Shown here: positions 17,084-25,735 of the stretch, one piece after another
Layout: every line of letters begins with the position of its first letter
Position numbering within the stretch: the first letter of the stretch is position 1
Source of the DNA: Ignavibacteriales bacterium
GTDB taxonomy: Bacteria > Bacteroidota > Ignavibacteria > Ignavibacteriales > SURF-24
Direction of reading: 5' to 3'
Length of the DNA: 38,327 bases
Assembly: GCA_003599415.1 (NCBI GenBank)
Contig: QZKB01000031.1
Span: forward strand, 1-38,327
Program-made: the position numbers and the translations under genes
The notes under the pieces: generated by a model
Told to the model about the DNA's origin: nothing
Databases searched by the model: none
What the model saw: only the letters and a program-made list of their open reading frames with translations

Positions 17084-17408
17084 GGATGTAAATACTTTCC
17101 TATAAAACCAGATGAATGAGACATTCAATTGCTTAATTCTTTTTCGGAAAACCATGCGGGTAACTGATTCTTGTACTAATCAATTAACTATTTTGGATTC
17201 TGCGGTAAAAAACTAGGCTTTTCAAGGTTTATTCCTTGATGCAGGTTTTAGTTTTACTTAACCGGACTCCAACTTCAACCGTTTATATAAAATTATTTGC
17301 CTTCAACCCATTACATTCGATTTAAGATTTTTATCTGATATGAAAAAATTTTATTTTATTCATCAGTTTTTTTTACGATTTTATACAAGTAATCAAACGG
17401 GAGAACCG
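17084..17408. other. Divergent intergenic region between the YjbQ and phosphohexomutase genes
   Basis: AT-rich sequence with no coding region I can support. It contains a small hairpin (CAAGG/CCTTG, 17223-17238) and ends with GGGAG, the ribosome binding site for the ATG at 17409. The reading frame from an ATG at 17340 runs through its end but is unlikely to be translated. Confidence 0.5.
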
Positions 17409-18755
17409 ATGGATAGAATTTCCGCATTTAAAGCGTATGATATCAGAGGAAAAGTTCCTTCTGAACTTAATACTGAGATAGCATATAAAATTGGCCGGGC
17501 TTTTACGAAACTAGTAAACGCAAAAAAAATTGTAATCGGTCACGATGCAAGGAAATCATCAGAATCACTATCACAGGCATTAACAAACGGCTTAACTGAT
17601 AGCGGCGTTGAAGTAATTGATATTGGCCTATGCGGCACTGAAATGATTTATTTTGCTACACCGTTTTTATCTGCTGACGGTGGCATTATGATTACTGCAA
17701 GTCATAACCCGCCTGAGTATAACGGGATGAAATTCGTTAAAAAAGATTCCGTTCCGGTAGGATATGATTCGGGGTTGAAAGATGTTGAAAAAATGGTTCT
17801 GAATAATGACTTCAATCCTTTAGCGCTACCGAAGGGTAATCTGACTAAGATTAATGTAATGGATGAATTCATAAATAACCTTAGTAAATTTTATGATAAA
17901 TCTAAAATCAATCCGATGAAAGTTGTTGTTAACGCGGGCAACGGTTGCGCCGGACTTGCACTGAATGAACTGGAGAAAATTCTTCCTGTTAAAATGATAA
18001 AAATTTTCAACGACCCGGATTCAAATTTTCCTAACGGTGTTCCCAATCCTTTATTACCGGAAAACCGGCAATCTACTCATGATGCAGTTTTGCAAAATAA
18101 TGCAGACCTTGGCGTTGCATGGGATGGAGATTATGACAGGTGCTTTTTCTTTGATGAAAAGGGAAATTTTATTGAAGGTTATTATATAGTTGGTTTGCTT
18201 GCTAAATCAATATTAAAGAAAAATCCCGATGAGAAAATTGTACATGACCCGAGATTAGTCTGGAATACGCAAAAAATTGTGTCCGAAAATGAAGGGATTG
18301 CAGTTCAGTCCGTCAGCGGTCATGCATTTATTAAAGCTAAGATGAGAGAAGTGAACGCCATATACGGCGGAGAAATGTCTGCTCATCATTATTTTAAAGA
18401 TAATGCTTACTCAGACAGCGGTATGATACCGTTCCTGCTTGTAATGCAGCTAATGTCCGAAGAGAACAAAACTCTTTCACAGCTAGTTGGTGAAATGGTA
18501 AAGGAATTCCCTTGCTCCGGTGAAATAAATTCTACAATTAAAGACGCGGCAGGTAAAATAAAAGAGCTGGACTTGAAGTACACTGGTGGTGAAAGAGACT
18601 ATTCAGATGGTTTAAGCGTAGATTATGGCAATTGGAGATTTAATGTAAGAATGTCTAACACCGAACCAATAATAAGGTTAAATGTTGAAACCAAAGGCGA
18701 CGAAAAACTTCTCGAAGAAAAGACAAAAGAGTTACTTGATACTATAAGAAATTAG
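17409..18755 (+). CDS. manB: Phosphomannomutase/phosphoglucomutase (alpha-D-phosphohexomutase family)
   Basis: 448 residues from the ATG at 17409, chosen because GGGAG stands 5 bp before it and family homology begins at once (ISAFKAYDIRG). An upstream in-frame ATG at 17340 would add 23 unrelated residues. The four active-site loops are present: phosphoserine S98 in TASHNPPEYNG, the metal loop DGDYDR (D239, D241, D243), sugar loop GGEMSAHHYF, and phosphate loop RMSNTEPIIR. The GEMSAHH loop points to the bacterial PMM/PGM branch, which interconverts mannose- or glucose-6-phosphate and the 1-phosphates, feeding nucleotide sugars for surface polysaccharide. It may form a unit with the small gene 64 bp downstream. 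Confidence 0.92.
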   Translation: MDRISAFKAYDIRGKVPSELNTEIAYKIGRAFTKLVNAKKIVIGHDARKSSESLSQALTNGLTDSGVEVIDIGLCGTEMIYFATPFLSADGGIMITASHNPPEYNGMKFVKKDSVPVGYDSGLKDVEKMVLNNDFNPLALPKGNLTKINVMDEFINNLSKFYDKSKINPMKVVVNAGNGCAGLALNELEKILPVKMIKIFNDPDSNFPNGVPNPLLPENRQSTHDAVLQNNADLGVAWDGDYDRCFFFDEKGNFIEGYYIVGLLAKSILKKNPDEKIVHDPRLVWNTQKIVSENEGIAVQSVSGHAFIKAKMREVNAIYGGEMSAHHYFKDNAYSDSGMIPFLLVMQLMSEENKTLSQLVGEMVKEFPCSGEINSTIKDAAGKIKELDLKYTGGERDYSDGLSVDYGNWRFNVRMSNTEPIIRLNVETKGDEKLLEEKTKELLDTIRN

Positions 18756-18819
18756 CTCAAAACCATTTAACAAAGTGATCGTCTAAAAGAAAAATTATAA
18801 ACTTTTTACGGGAAATATT

Positions 18820-19050
18820 ATGGCAGCAGAAAATGAAAAAGACATCGACATCAATAAAATACTTCACAATAAGTTAAAGTCAGTTTCTATTGATTCTCTT
18901 GAGACAGGCATTTCAAAAGTTATTACGGATCTGGTTGGTGAAGATTATCGCTGTAGCATTGGTAATATTAAATATACTTTATTCAGCGGCGCAGAGATAA
19001 GTCTTAAAATAGAACTGACATTAAAGGATGAAAACGCTCCTCAGCTTTAG
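18820..19050 (+). CDS. Small protein of unknown function
   Basis: 76 residues, no signal peptide or membrane segment. GGGA lies 8 bp before the ATG and a strong hairpin terminator follows the stop, which supports a real gene. The protein has an N-terminal helical half (DIDINKILHNKLKSVSIDS, then LETGISKVITDLVGEDY) and a C-terminal beta-like half (CSIGNIKYTLFSGAEISLKI). I do not recognise a family. The position 64 bp after the phosphohexomutase suggests joint transcription. The main support is context, so the confidence is moderate. Confidence 0.65.
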   Translation: MAAENEKDIDINKILHNKLKSVSIDSLETGISKVITDLVGEDYRCSIGNIKYTLFSGAEISLKIELTLKDENAPQL

Positions 19051-19052
19051 AA

Positions 19053-19086
19053 AATAATAAGGCAGGTCCACTGCCTTGTTATTTTT
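19053..19086. terminator. Bidirectional rho-independent terminator
   Basis: A 13-bp stem (19053-19065 with 19071-19083, one T-G pair, core AAGGCAG/CTGCCTT) with loop GTCCA is followed by T's on the plus strand and by a shorter T-run on the minus strand. It lies between the convergent small-protein and PAP2 genes, overlapping the last bases of the PAP2 gene, and can end both transcripts. Confidence 0.82.
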
Positions 19087-19636
19087 CTACCGGGGAAAAA
19101 TGTAATATTATTTTTTCGGTTATAAAAGAGAGCATATAACCGATCGCGCTTCCGATAACAGCACCTCCAATAACATCTGAAGGATAATGCCTGCCGACGT
19201 ATATTCTTGAAACAGATACCAAGGCAGCGACAATAAATAATATCCACTTAAGGTTGGGGTAAAATTTATTTACAAATACCGCAATAGCAAAATTGTTAAC
19301 TGCATGAGAAGAAGGGAAAGAGAAACTATCCGTACAACCGGCAAGGATTTTTACATCAGGCAAAGCATTGCATGGTCTTATCCTTCCAACAAGATTTTTA
19401 ACCACAAAACTGCTTAACTGGTCAGAAACTGTTATTACGATTAAAGAGAAAACGGCAATAATCTTTCCTCTTTTGCCGCCCTTAAAGAAAAGTATACACC
19501 ATAATACCACATAAGTAATCATCCAGTTCTTGGCTTCCGTTATGAAGACAAAAAATTTATCCAGCAGAGGAAATGACAGGGTATGATTGAAAAAATAAAA
19601 CACACTTAAATCAATTGAATAGAGAAAGTCCATCAT
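19079..19636 (-). CDS. PAP2-family membrane phosphatase
   Basis: 185 residues with about five to six hydrophobic segments. The three-part PAP2 signature is complete: K80-(x6)-R87-P88 in KNLVGRIRP, PSSH at 108-111, and SR-(x5)-H-(x3)-D in SRIYVGRHYPSD (R144, H150, D154). Family members remove phosphate from lipid phosphates in the membrane, such as undecaprenyl diphosphate, phosphatidic acid or lipid A; the exact substrate cannot be read from sequence. AAGGA lies 5 bp before the first of two adjacent ATG codons. It is convergent with the small gene at 18820 and divergent from the hybrid kinase. Confidence 0.92.
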   Translation of the reverse strand: MMDFLYSIDLSVFYFFNHTLSFPLLDKFFVFITEAKNWMITYVVLWCILFFKGGKRGKIIAVFSLIVITVSDQLSSFVVKNLVGRIRPCNALPDVKILAGCTDSFSFPSSHAVNNFAIAVFVNKFYPNLKWILFIVAALVSVSRIYVGRHYPSDVIGGAVIGSAIGYMLSFITEKIILHFSPVEK

Positions 19637-19769
19637 TTTAATCCTTTATGACCTTAAGTTAAGCGGAAAAATAGGAAATTAAAATAAAAGTTATAGGATA
19701 AAATTTATTTAATAATGTTGTTTTAAAAAAAATTTATTAAGTTGGGCAGGAACGAAAACCGAGTTATTT

Positions 19770-22022
19770 ATGAAAAGAAAAAATAATTCCATTGCGCGAT
19801 ATATTTTTAAGCAGGAACAACCATTTTCTTCAACCAAATATGCTAAGGTTAAAGGAGAACTTGAAAAACTATTAATTTCTCCCCTAAAAGTTATTTCGCT
19901 TCTTGTTACAATCGCAGGAATCTTTGCACTTGTTTTCGAAGTGAGGTATTTTACACAATATTCCACTACTATTTATTTTGTAAGATTATTCCAGACGTTC
20001 ACTGGCTTCCTGATCTTGATCCACTCAATTTTTATTGATAAAAAAGATAACAGAGTATTCGTTGTTCATATTTTATTGTTGATGATCGTGCTGGTCTCGG
20101 CAGTAATGATCTATTTAATCCCCTCAACTTTACAATTCAATTCTCATATAGCCGGTTTGGTAATTTTTACTTCAGCTTTATTTTTAAGCTGGGAAGTTAA
20201 GAACCAGATAATTGTTGCAATTTATTACAATCTTGTTTTTGCCTCGGCTATTTTCTTCAATAACGGTTCAATCTATTTCATTCCTAATATGTTTGAATCG
20301 GTTATTTTCATTTTATTCCTCGGTATGCTTTCTATTGTAGCAAGCGCAGTTAATTTCAAAATGAGAATGGATCTGGCAGAAAAATCGTTTAGGATGGAAG
20401 AATCGGAAAAGAAATTTCACTCGCTTTTCAATAATTCTGCCGAAGGTATCTTCCAGACAACAATGGAAGGAAAATTTACAACTGTTAACCCGGCTTTGGT
20501 AAAAATTCTTGGATATGAAAGTATAGAAGAATTATACCAGATAGATATCGAATCTTCAGTCTATTGTAATCAGGATGACAGAAGAACCCTTTCAAAAATT
20601 CTTAAAGAAAAAGGAGAGGTAACAAACTACAGGCTTCCGGTTAAAAAGAAAGATGGCTCGGAGATTATTGTCTCACTTAATGATAAACTTATCCTTGATG
20701 AAGATACAAACACATATTACTATGAAGGTAATATGCATGATATTACTAAAGAGGAAATTCTTGACAGAGAAAGACGAAATGCAGAAGAGGCTTTAAAACT
20801 GGAAAAGAATAAATCTGATAGACTTGCGAAAGAAGCGATGCAGGCCAATGAAGCAAAAAGTACTTTCCTTGCTAACATGAGTCACGAAATAAGAACACCT
20901 ATGAACGGAGTATTGGGATACCTTGAATTGATTGAACAGGATGCATATGATGATAAAGAAGAACTGATGCTATTTGTAAACCGTGCGCGCTCAGCAGCTT
21001 CTTCATTGCTTGATATAATTAATAATGTACTTGATATTTCTAAAATTGAATCGGGTAAGATTGAACTTGAGACTATTGATTTCAGTTTGAGAGAAGTTCT
21101 TAACGATGCAATTACAACCGTGAAATCTTTAGCAGATGAAAAGATACTTCCAATAAATTATAAAATTAATGATGAAGTGCCGCTATTATTAATTGGAGAC
21201 CCGATTAGAATAAGACAAATATTTACGAACCTGCTTAGCAATGCTATTAAATTTACCACAGAAGGTGAAGTATCTGTTTCCGTAGGTTTAAAGGAAATTA
21301 TTGGTAACACTGCTAATCTATTTATTTCGGTAAAGGATACCGGTATTGGCATACCTAAAGATAAAATTAGCAGACTATTCCAGCCTTATTCACAGGTTGA
21401 TAGTTCACATAAAAGATTATTTGGAGGAACGGGTCTGGGTTTAAGAATATGTAAAGAATTTGTACATATGATGGGTGGTGAAATAAATATTGAAAGCGAA
21501 GAAGGTAAAGGAAGCAATTTCTATTTTAACATAAAACTTCTTGTTAAAAAAGAAAGCGATAAGAGAATTAATTCCGAGACAAAAGGAGTAAATGAACCAA
21601 TGGCTAAGTACGGTAAAATTGGTTCTGATGAATTAAGAATTTTGAGGAATAAATTTAATGTGCTGGTTGTTGAAGATGAGGAATATAATATTTCTATGCA
21701 GAAAAGAATACTTGAAGAAGCAGGCTATTTAGTAACATTTGCTAATAATGGAAAAAGTGCCTATGCAGAAGTAAAAGATAAATGTTTTGATCTGATTGCT
21801 TTGGAAATAAAAATGCCTGATATTGACGGGGTTATCTTAACCAAAGAAATAAGAAGGCTTGGTAATTCAAATAATATTACTCCTATTTTAGGAGTTAGCA
21901 GCCCGGGGATTAAAGATGAATCAAAAAAATATATTTTAGCGGGTGTTAACGATATAATTTATAAACCGCTGGTAATCCGGGATTATCTCGATAGAATTGA
22001 TAAGATGTTGGAGATTTCATAA
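19770..22022 (+). CDS. Membrane hybrid histidine kinase with a receiver lacking the phospho-Asp
   Basis: 750 residues. Six predicted membrane helices (about 33-195) are followed by a PAS domain (210-330), a HisKA domain with phospho-His H372 in MSHEIRTPMNG, a HATPase domain (N-box NLLSNAIKF, DTGIGIP, GGTGLGLRI), and a C-terminal receiver (about 630-748). In the receiver the phospho-acceptor position is Glu (E679 in LIALEIKMPDIDG), while the acidic patch (EDEE) and the conserved Lys (IIYKPL) remain. The receiver is therefore unlikely to accept phosphate and may mimic the active state or act as a docking module. No partner regulator is adjacent, so phosphate may go to an unlinked protein. A strong terminator follows. 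The kinase core is intact. Confidence 0.92.
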   Translation: MKRKNNSIARYIFKQEQPFSSTKYAKVKGELEKLLISPLKVISLLVTIAGIFALVFEVRYFTQYSTTIYFVRLFQTFTGFLILIHSIFIDKKDNRVFVVHILLLMIVLVSAVMIYLIPSTLQFNSHIAGLVIFTSALFLSWEVKNQIIVAIYYNLVFASAIFFNNGSIYFIPNMFESVIFILFLGMLSIVASAVNFKMRMDLAEKSFRMEESEKKFHSLFNNSAEGIFQTTMEGKFTTVNPALVKILGYESIEELYQIDIESSVYCNQDDRRTLSKILKEKGEVTNYRLPVKKKDGSEIIVSLNDKLILDEDTNTYYYEGNMHDITKEEILDRERRNAEEALKLEKNKSDRLAKEAMQANEAKSTFLANMSHEIRTPMNGVLGYLELIEQDAYDDKEELMLFVNRARSAASSLLDIINNVLDISKIESGKIELETIDFSLREVLNDAITTVKSLADEKILPINYKINDEVPLLLIGDPIRIRQIFTNLLSNAIKFTTEGEVSVSVGLKEIIGNTANLFISVKDTGIGIPKDKISRLFQPYSQVDSSHKRLFGGTGLGLRICKEFVHMMGGEINIESEEGKGSNFYFNIKLLVKKESDKRINSETKGVNEPMAKYGKIGSDELRILRNKFNVLVVEDEEYNISMQKRILEEAGYLVTFANNGKSAYAEVKDKCFDLIALEIKMPDIDGVILTKEIRRLGNSNNITPILGVSSPGIKDESKKYILAGVNDIIYKPLVIRDYLDRIDKMLEIS

Positions 22023-22026
22023 ACGC

Positions 22027-22059
22027 AAATCGGGATAACTTAGTATCCCGATTTTTTTT
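22027..22059 (+). terminator. Strong rho-independent terminator of the hybrid kinase gene
   Basis: AAATCGGGATA (22027-22037) pairs perfectly with TATCCCGATTT (22044-22054) around loop ACTTAG, and the T-run continues to 22059. It lies 5 bp after the kinase stop and 8 bp from the end of the convergent ornithine aminotransferase gene, which it may also serve. Confidence 0.92.
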
Positions 22060-22066
22060 GTTCAAT

Positions 22067-23278
22067 TTAAGCGATCTCTGCAAGTGATTTTTTAATAATA
22101 TCGATGGCTTCGTGAATTTGTTCCTCTGTAATAACGAGCGGCGGTGCAAAACGAATAATATGCTGATGAGTTGGTTTTGCAAGAAGCCCGTTATCCCGCA
22201 TCTTCAAACATACATCCCAGGCTTCTTTACCATTTTTTGGTTTTATAACAATTGCATTAAGTAATCCTTTTCCTCTAACCAATTCAATCATATCAGAATC
22301 AATCTTCATTAATTCACTTCTGAATAATTCGCCTAACCGTTCAGCATTCTCAGCTAATTTTTCTTCCTTTACAACTTCAAGAGATGCAATAGCAACTTTT
22401 GCAGCCAAAGGATTTCCACCAAAAGTAGAACCATGTTCACCCGGTTTAATACAAAGCATAATTTCATCATCTGCCAATACAGCTGAAATAGGCATTGTTC
22501 CACCGGATAAAGCTTTACCAAGAATTACAATATCCGGACGTACATTTTCGTGATCGCAACATAACAATTTACCGGTACGTGCAATTCCGGTTTGAACTTC
22601 GTCAGCAATAAACAAAACATTTTTTGCCTTACATAAATTATATGCTTTTGAGATATATCCTTCATCAGGTACAAATACTCCGGCTTCCCCCTGAATTGGC
22701 TCAACTAAAAATCCGGCAACGTTTGGTTCTTCCAAAGCTTTTTGTAATGCTGTTAAATCATTATAAGGAATTTTTATGAAGCCTGGAGTGAACGGACCAA
22801 ATCCTCCGTAAGAATCCGGATCTGTAGACATTGAAATAACTGTGATTGTTCTGCCATGAAAATTTCCTTCGCAAACAATAATCTTTGCTTCATTTTCCTT
22901 AATGCCTTTTTTAAGGTAAGCCCACTTACGGCAAAGCTTTAAAGCTGTTTCATCTGCTTCAGCACCAGAATTCATTGGTAATACTTTATCATAACCAAAA
23001 TATTCTGTAATGTATTTTTCATATTCACCAAGACGATTATTAAAAAAAGCTCTTGATGTTAATGTTAATGTTTCCGCTTGTTCTTTTAACGCATTAATTA
23101 TTTTAGGGTGGCAATGCCCCTGGTTAACTGCAGAGTATGCAGATAAAAAATCGTAATATCTTTTTCCCTCAACGTCCCATAGAAAAACTCCGTTACCTTT
23201 AGCCAGAACTACAGGCAGAGGATGGTAATTATGAGCACCATACTTTTCTTCCAGTTCGAAAAAATGTTCAGAAGTCAT
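22067..23278 (-). CDS. rocD: Ornithine--oxo-acid aminotransferase
   Basis: 403 residues, the usual length. It is a fold-type I, class III PLP aminotransferase: [18 protein letters not shown] at the start, [15 protein letters not shown], the PLP-binding [13 protein letters not shown], and the Schiff-base lysine K255 in [21 protein letters not shown] and the [11 protein letters not shown] segment are characteristic of ornithine aminotransferases rather than acetylornithine or GABA enzymes. It converts ornithine and 2-oxoglutarate to glutamate semialdehyde and glutamate, linking arginine breakdown and proline synthesis. No other arginine-pathway gene is nearby. On the minus strand TAAATTTG (23325-23318) could be a -7 element 40 bp upstream, without a clear -33. 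Confidence 0.95.
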   Translation of the reverse strand: MTSEHFFELEEKYGAHNYHPLPVVLAKGNGVFLWDVEGKRYYDFLSAYSAVNQGHCHPKIINALKEQAETLTLTSRAFFNNRLGEYEKYITEYFGYDKVLPMNSGAEADETALKLCRKWAYLKKGIKENEAKIIVCEGNFHGRTITVISMSTDPDSYGGFGPFTPGFIKIPYNDLTALQKALEEPNVAGFLVEPIQGEAGVFVPDEGYISKAYNLCKAKNVLFIADEVQTGIARTGKLLCCDHENVRPDIVILGKALSGGTMPISAVLADDEIMLCIKPGEHGSTFGGNPLAAKVAIASLEVVKEEKLAENAERLGELFRSELMKIDSDMIELVRGKGLLNAIVIKPKNGKEAWDVCLKMRDNGLLAKPTHQHIIRFAPPLVITEEQIHEAIDIIKKSLAEIA

Positions 23279-23797
23279 ACAAAACCTTATTTTATGAATA
23301 CATTAAATTAATTTGTGCAAATTTATCTAAAAAACCTCTTAGTTACGAGGGGAATTTAAAGTAAAATTCCTTTTATTTGGATAATCTGGGAATTGTTTTA
23401 TTACGAAAAATTCAATCCGCCCCTTTTATCTTAATTATTTTTCCAAATACTTTATGTTTATTGAGGAAATGAATTTAAGGATCAGTACCGAAATTAGTCG
23501 GGTTAAAAGTAACTAATTAAGTAAGGGCTAAGAAAAATTATCTGTATATCATCTGTCATTCCCACGAAAATTGGAATCCATAAAAATTTCTATAGATTCC
23601 TGTTCCTGCTTGCAGCAGGCAAGTGCACGGGAATGACATTTTATATTTTTCAGAAGTTTCTTAGTATCAATAGAAACTCTTATTGATGAGGAAGACAAGG
23701 AAATTGCTGGTGACGATGGAAGATATTATTTAAATCTATTAGTTGTTAACTCCATTAGAATTTTTATATTGCCTTATTTGCGTGGATTAATTTATTC
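23279..23797. other. Intergenic region with a MITE-like element
   Basis: 519 bp between the rocD promoter side and the 3' end of the fibre operon. It contains a GGAATTT/AAATTCC hairpin near 23351 and the 83-bp inverted-repeat element at 23555-23637. No gene or classical terminator for the fibre operon is visible. Confidence 0.6.
23555..23637. repeat. MITE-like inverted-repeat element (GTCATTCCC ends)
   Basis: The ends GTCATTCCC (23555) and GGGAATGAC (to 23637) are inverted repeats. Inside are a second arm pair, GGAATC (23573) with GATTCC (to 23600), and a small hairpin, CCTGC-TTGCA-GCAGG. It encodes no protein. Elements with GTCATTCCC...GGGAATGAC ends are known as dispersed repeats in many bacterial genomes. 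Confidence 0.72.
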
Positions 23798-25693
23798 TCA
23801 ATTGTTACTTGCCTTTTTCATATTAATCATTTTATCACTACCGGTGTTTTCATTTATCTTCCGGATTGTATTTCGAATCTCCTGAATTTTTGATTTTAGT
23901 AAAGAAGTTTCAGCATCAATCGTTTTGATTCTTGATTCTGAAATATTTTCTCTTACACGGTTTTGCCTTAGTACCTGTCCAATATCAGTTGAGTTTACCC
24001 CGACAAGTACATTAACCATTTTAACAGATTCAACATTAGATTCTGACCATGTTCTGCCAACAATTTTATCCAATTCATCTATAGTTATAAGCTCCGGTGA
24101 AACTGCAATACCGGTTCCATCATTAAGACCTGAAGGAATTATAAAGTCTCCGCAATTAACTTCACCGCTTACCTTAATAGGTACTTGTCCCATAAATGCA
24201 ACCTTTTCAAATTTATTCTCTTCGGTTTTTAACGGCATATTTCCTAATACAATAGGAGAAGTTGAAATGGCCATTAAATTTTCAGCATTAAAAGTATTCT
24301 TGGAAATCTTACCGCCATTAACACCAACAATATCTCCCGGGAAGATTGTTTCATTCAAATCGATCCTCTCAAGCCATTCTGCGTAATCGCCGCTTCCCGA
24401 TTCATAAGTAACTCCAAGATTCGCCAGATCCCAGATCATTTTAAATGTAATTTCTGCAATGTCGGATGCAATTCTGATAATATCAGCCGGTTCAGTAGGA
24501 ATAGGTAACGGATACAACCAGGATGATGCAGCCACTACTTCTGCAACAACCAAAGCGGCTAAGTATGCATCGGTAGCAATATTTTTGGGCTGAAGTAAAT
24601 ATTCACCTGCAGTTTGTCCTTCTATCCTGCCAACCATTCCCTCGCCATCCCAGAAAGAAACGTAATTATTATCACCATTAACACTAGTGTTAATATCAAT
24701 GCCGATTCCCTGCTGGCCGCCTTTAACGCTCAACGCATAAGCGTTTTTGTCATCATCGTTACCTGTGACTGAGCTTGTAATCTCAACACGACCAAGAGAA
24801 TCAATTGTTAAAATTGGGTTGGCAAGGTAATCGACTCTAAGCGGATTCTTATTTGGCGGTACAGCAATGTGCATCCTTGCTCCGGCAGGATCAATCCCAA
24901 CCCCAAGGTTTCCGTCAACAAACCAATAGTCAAATATACTATAGCCAAACACTTCAAAATCAACCGGGTTCTCTCCTGTTCCCAATAAAATATATCCAAA
25001 AGGATCAAAACGCATTCTGTCAATTTCGTTTGTCTGGATTAAAAAATCTCTTGCGTTTCTTGTACCGATAAAGTGTCGTTCCGGTCCATAGATTATATTA
25101 CCTTTCCATGTCCACCAATCATAATCAGAACCTGCAACCCCATACTTATTTTTAAAGTCCTCAATTGACCTGATGTCTGCAGGCGGATCAATGATTTTAG
25201 AAAAACTCAGACTTTTTATTTTGTCACTCGTTATTGAACCGTCCTTTAACTTTTCTGTTGTAATTGAACCATCTCTGACAGTGTTTGCGTATTTAGCACC
25301 AAGACTATATGCAGTTGTTCCAAGTTCAAGCCTCTGCGGCATTTCAGCTTCATCATTTACCTGAATCCCAAGATAATATTTTTTATCGAACGATAAAGTA
25401 TTCTCTTCATCCGATCCGATCATTATTGTAAAGAGACCATCTTTTACTTCAACATTTTCATATTTACCACTCCACAATGGTAATTGTGCATCGGGAGAAT
25501 CGTATACATGAATTATAAAATTATAATTATCATCTGCCAGATTTCTTCCCTCTTTATCCGAAAGATACCCGTTGAACAAAACCTGTGATGGCATCTTTGA
25601 TGATTTTACTTCCTGGGCAAAAGCAGATTCAGTCAGATGACCTATAAAAATAAGAAACAACTGAATCACACAGAGAATAAATATTTTTTTCAT
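23798..25693 (-). CDS. Fibre-like exported protein with putative self-cleaving chaperone domain (paralogue 3)
   Basis: 631 residues from the ATG at 25693, where the signal peptide MKKIFILCVIQLFLIFIGHL begins; an upstream in-frame ATG would make a long hydrophilic lead. The N-terminal half looks like phage-tail-fibre-type proteins of Bacteroidota: VLFNGYLSDKEGRNLADDNY, RLELGTTAYSLGAKYA, DGSITTEKLKDGSITSDKI, and HFIGTRNARDFLIQTNEIDR. At D436, GSGDYAEWLE opens a C-terminal domain resembling the IMC/peptidase G2 self-cleaving chaperone, with PGDIVGVNGGKI and LGNMPLK. The end is a coiled coil (about 575-620). There is no T9SS tail. It is the last gene of the seven-gene run and a clear paralogue of the genes at 25736 and 29197. 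Function as a surface fibre is inferred. Confidence 0.8.
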   Translation of the reverse strand: MKKIFILCVIQLFLIFIGHLTESAFAQEVKSSKMPSQVLFNGYLSDKEGRNLADDNYNFIIHVYDSPDAQLPLWSGKYENVEVKDGLFTIMIGSDEENTLSFDKKYYLGIQVNDEAEMPQRLELGTTAYSLGAKYANTVRDGSITTEKLKDGSITSDKIKSLSFSKIIDPPADIRSIEDFKNKYGVAGSDYDWWTWKGNIIYGPERHFIGTRNARDFLIQTNEIDRMRFDPFGYILLGTGENPVDFEVFGYSIFDYWFVDGNLGVGIDPAGARMHIAVPPNKNPLRVDYLANPILTIDSLGRVEITSSVTGNDDDKNAYALSVKGGQQGIGIDINTSVNGDNNYVSFWDGEGMVGRIEGQTAGEYLLQPKNIATDAYLAALVVAEVVAASSWLYPLPIPTEPADIIRIASDIAEITFKMIWDLANLGVTYESGSGDYAEWLERIDLNETIFPGDIVGVNGGKISKNTFNAENLMAISTSPIVLGNMPLKTEENKFEKVAFMGQVPIKVSGEVNCGDFIIPSGLNDGTGIAVSPELITIDELDKIVGRTWSESNVESVKMVNVLVGVNSTDIGQVLRQNRVRENISESRIKTIDAETSLLKSKIQEIRNTIRKINENTGSDKMINMKKASNN

Positions 25694-25735
25694 TTTAGCA
25701 CCATAATCTTTTTTGTCATTATGATTATGTATCAA

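Noticed and set aside
17340..17408. N-terminal extension of the phosphohexomutase (start at 17340)
   Set aside because: The extra 23 residues have no family counterpart, and GGGAG directly precedes the ATG at 17409.
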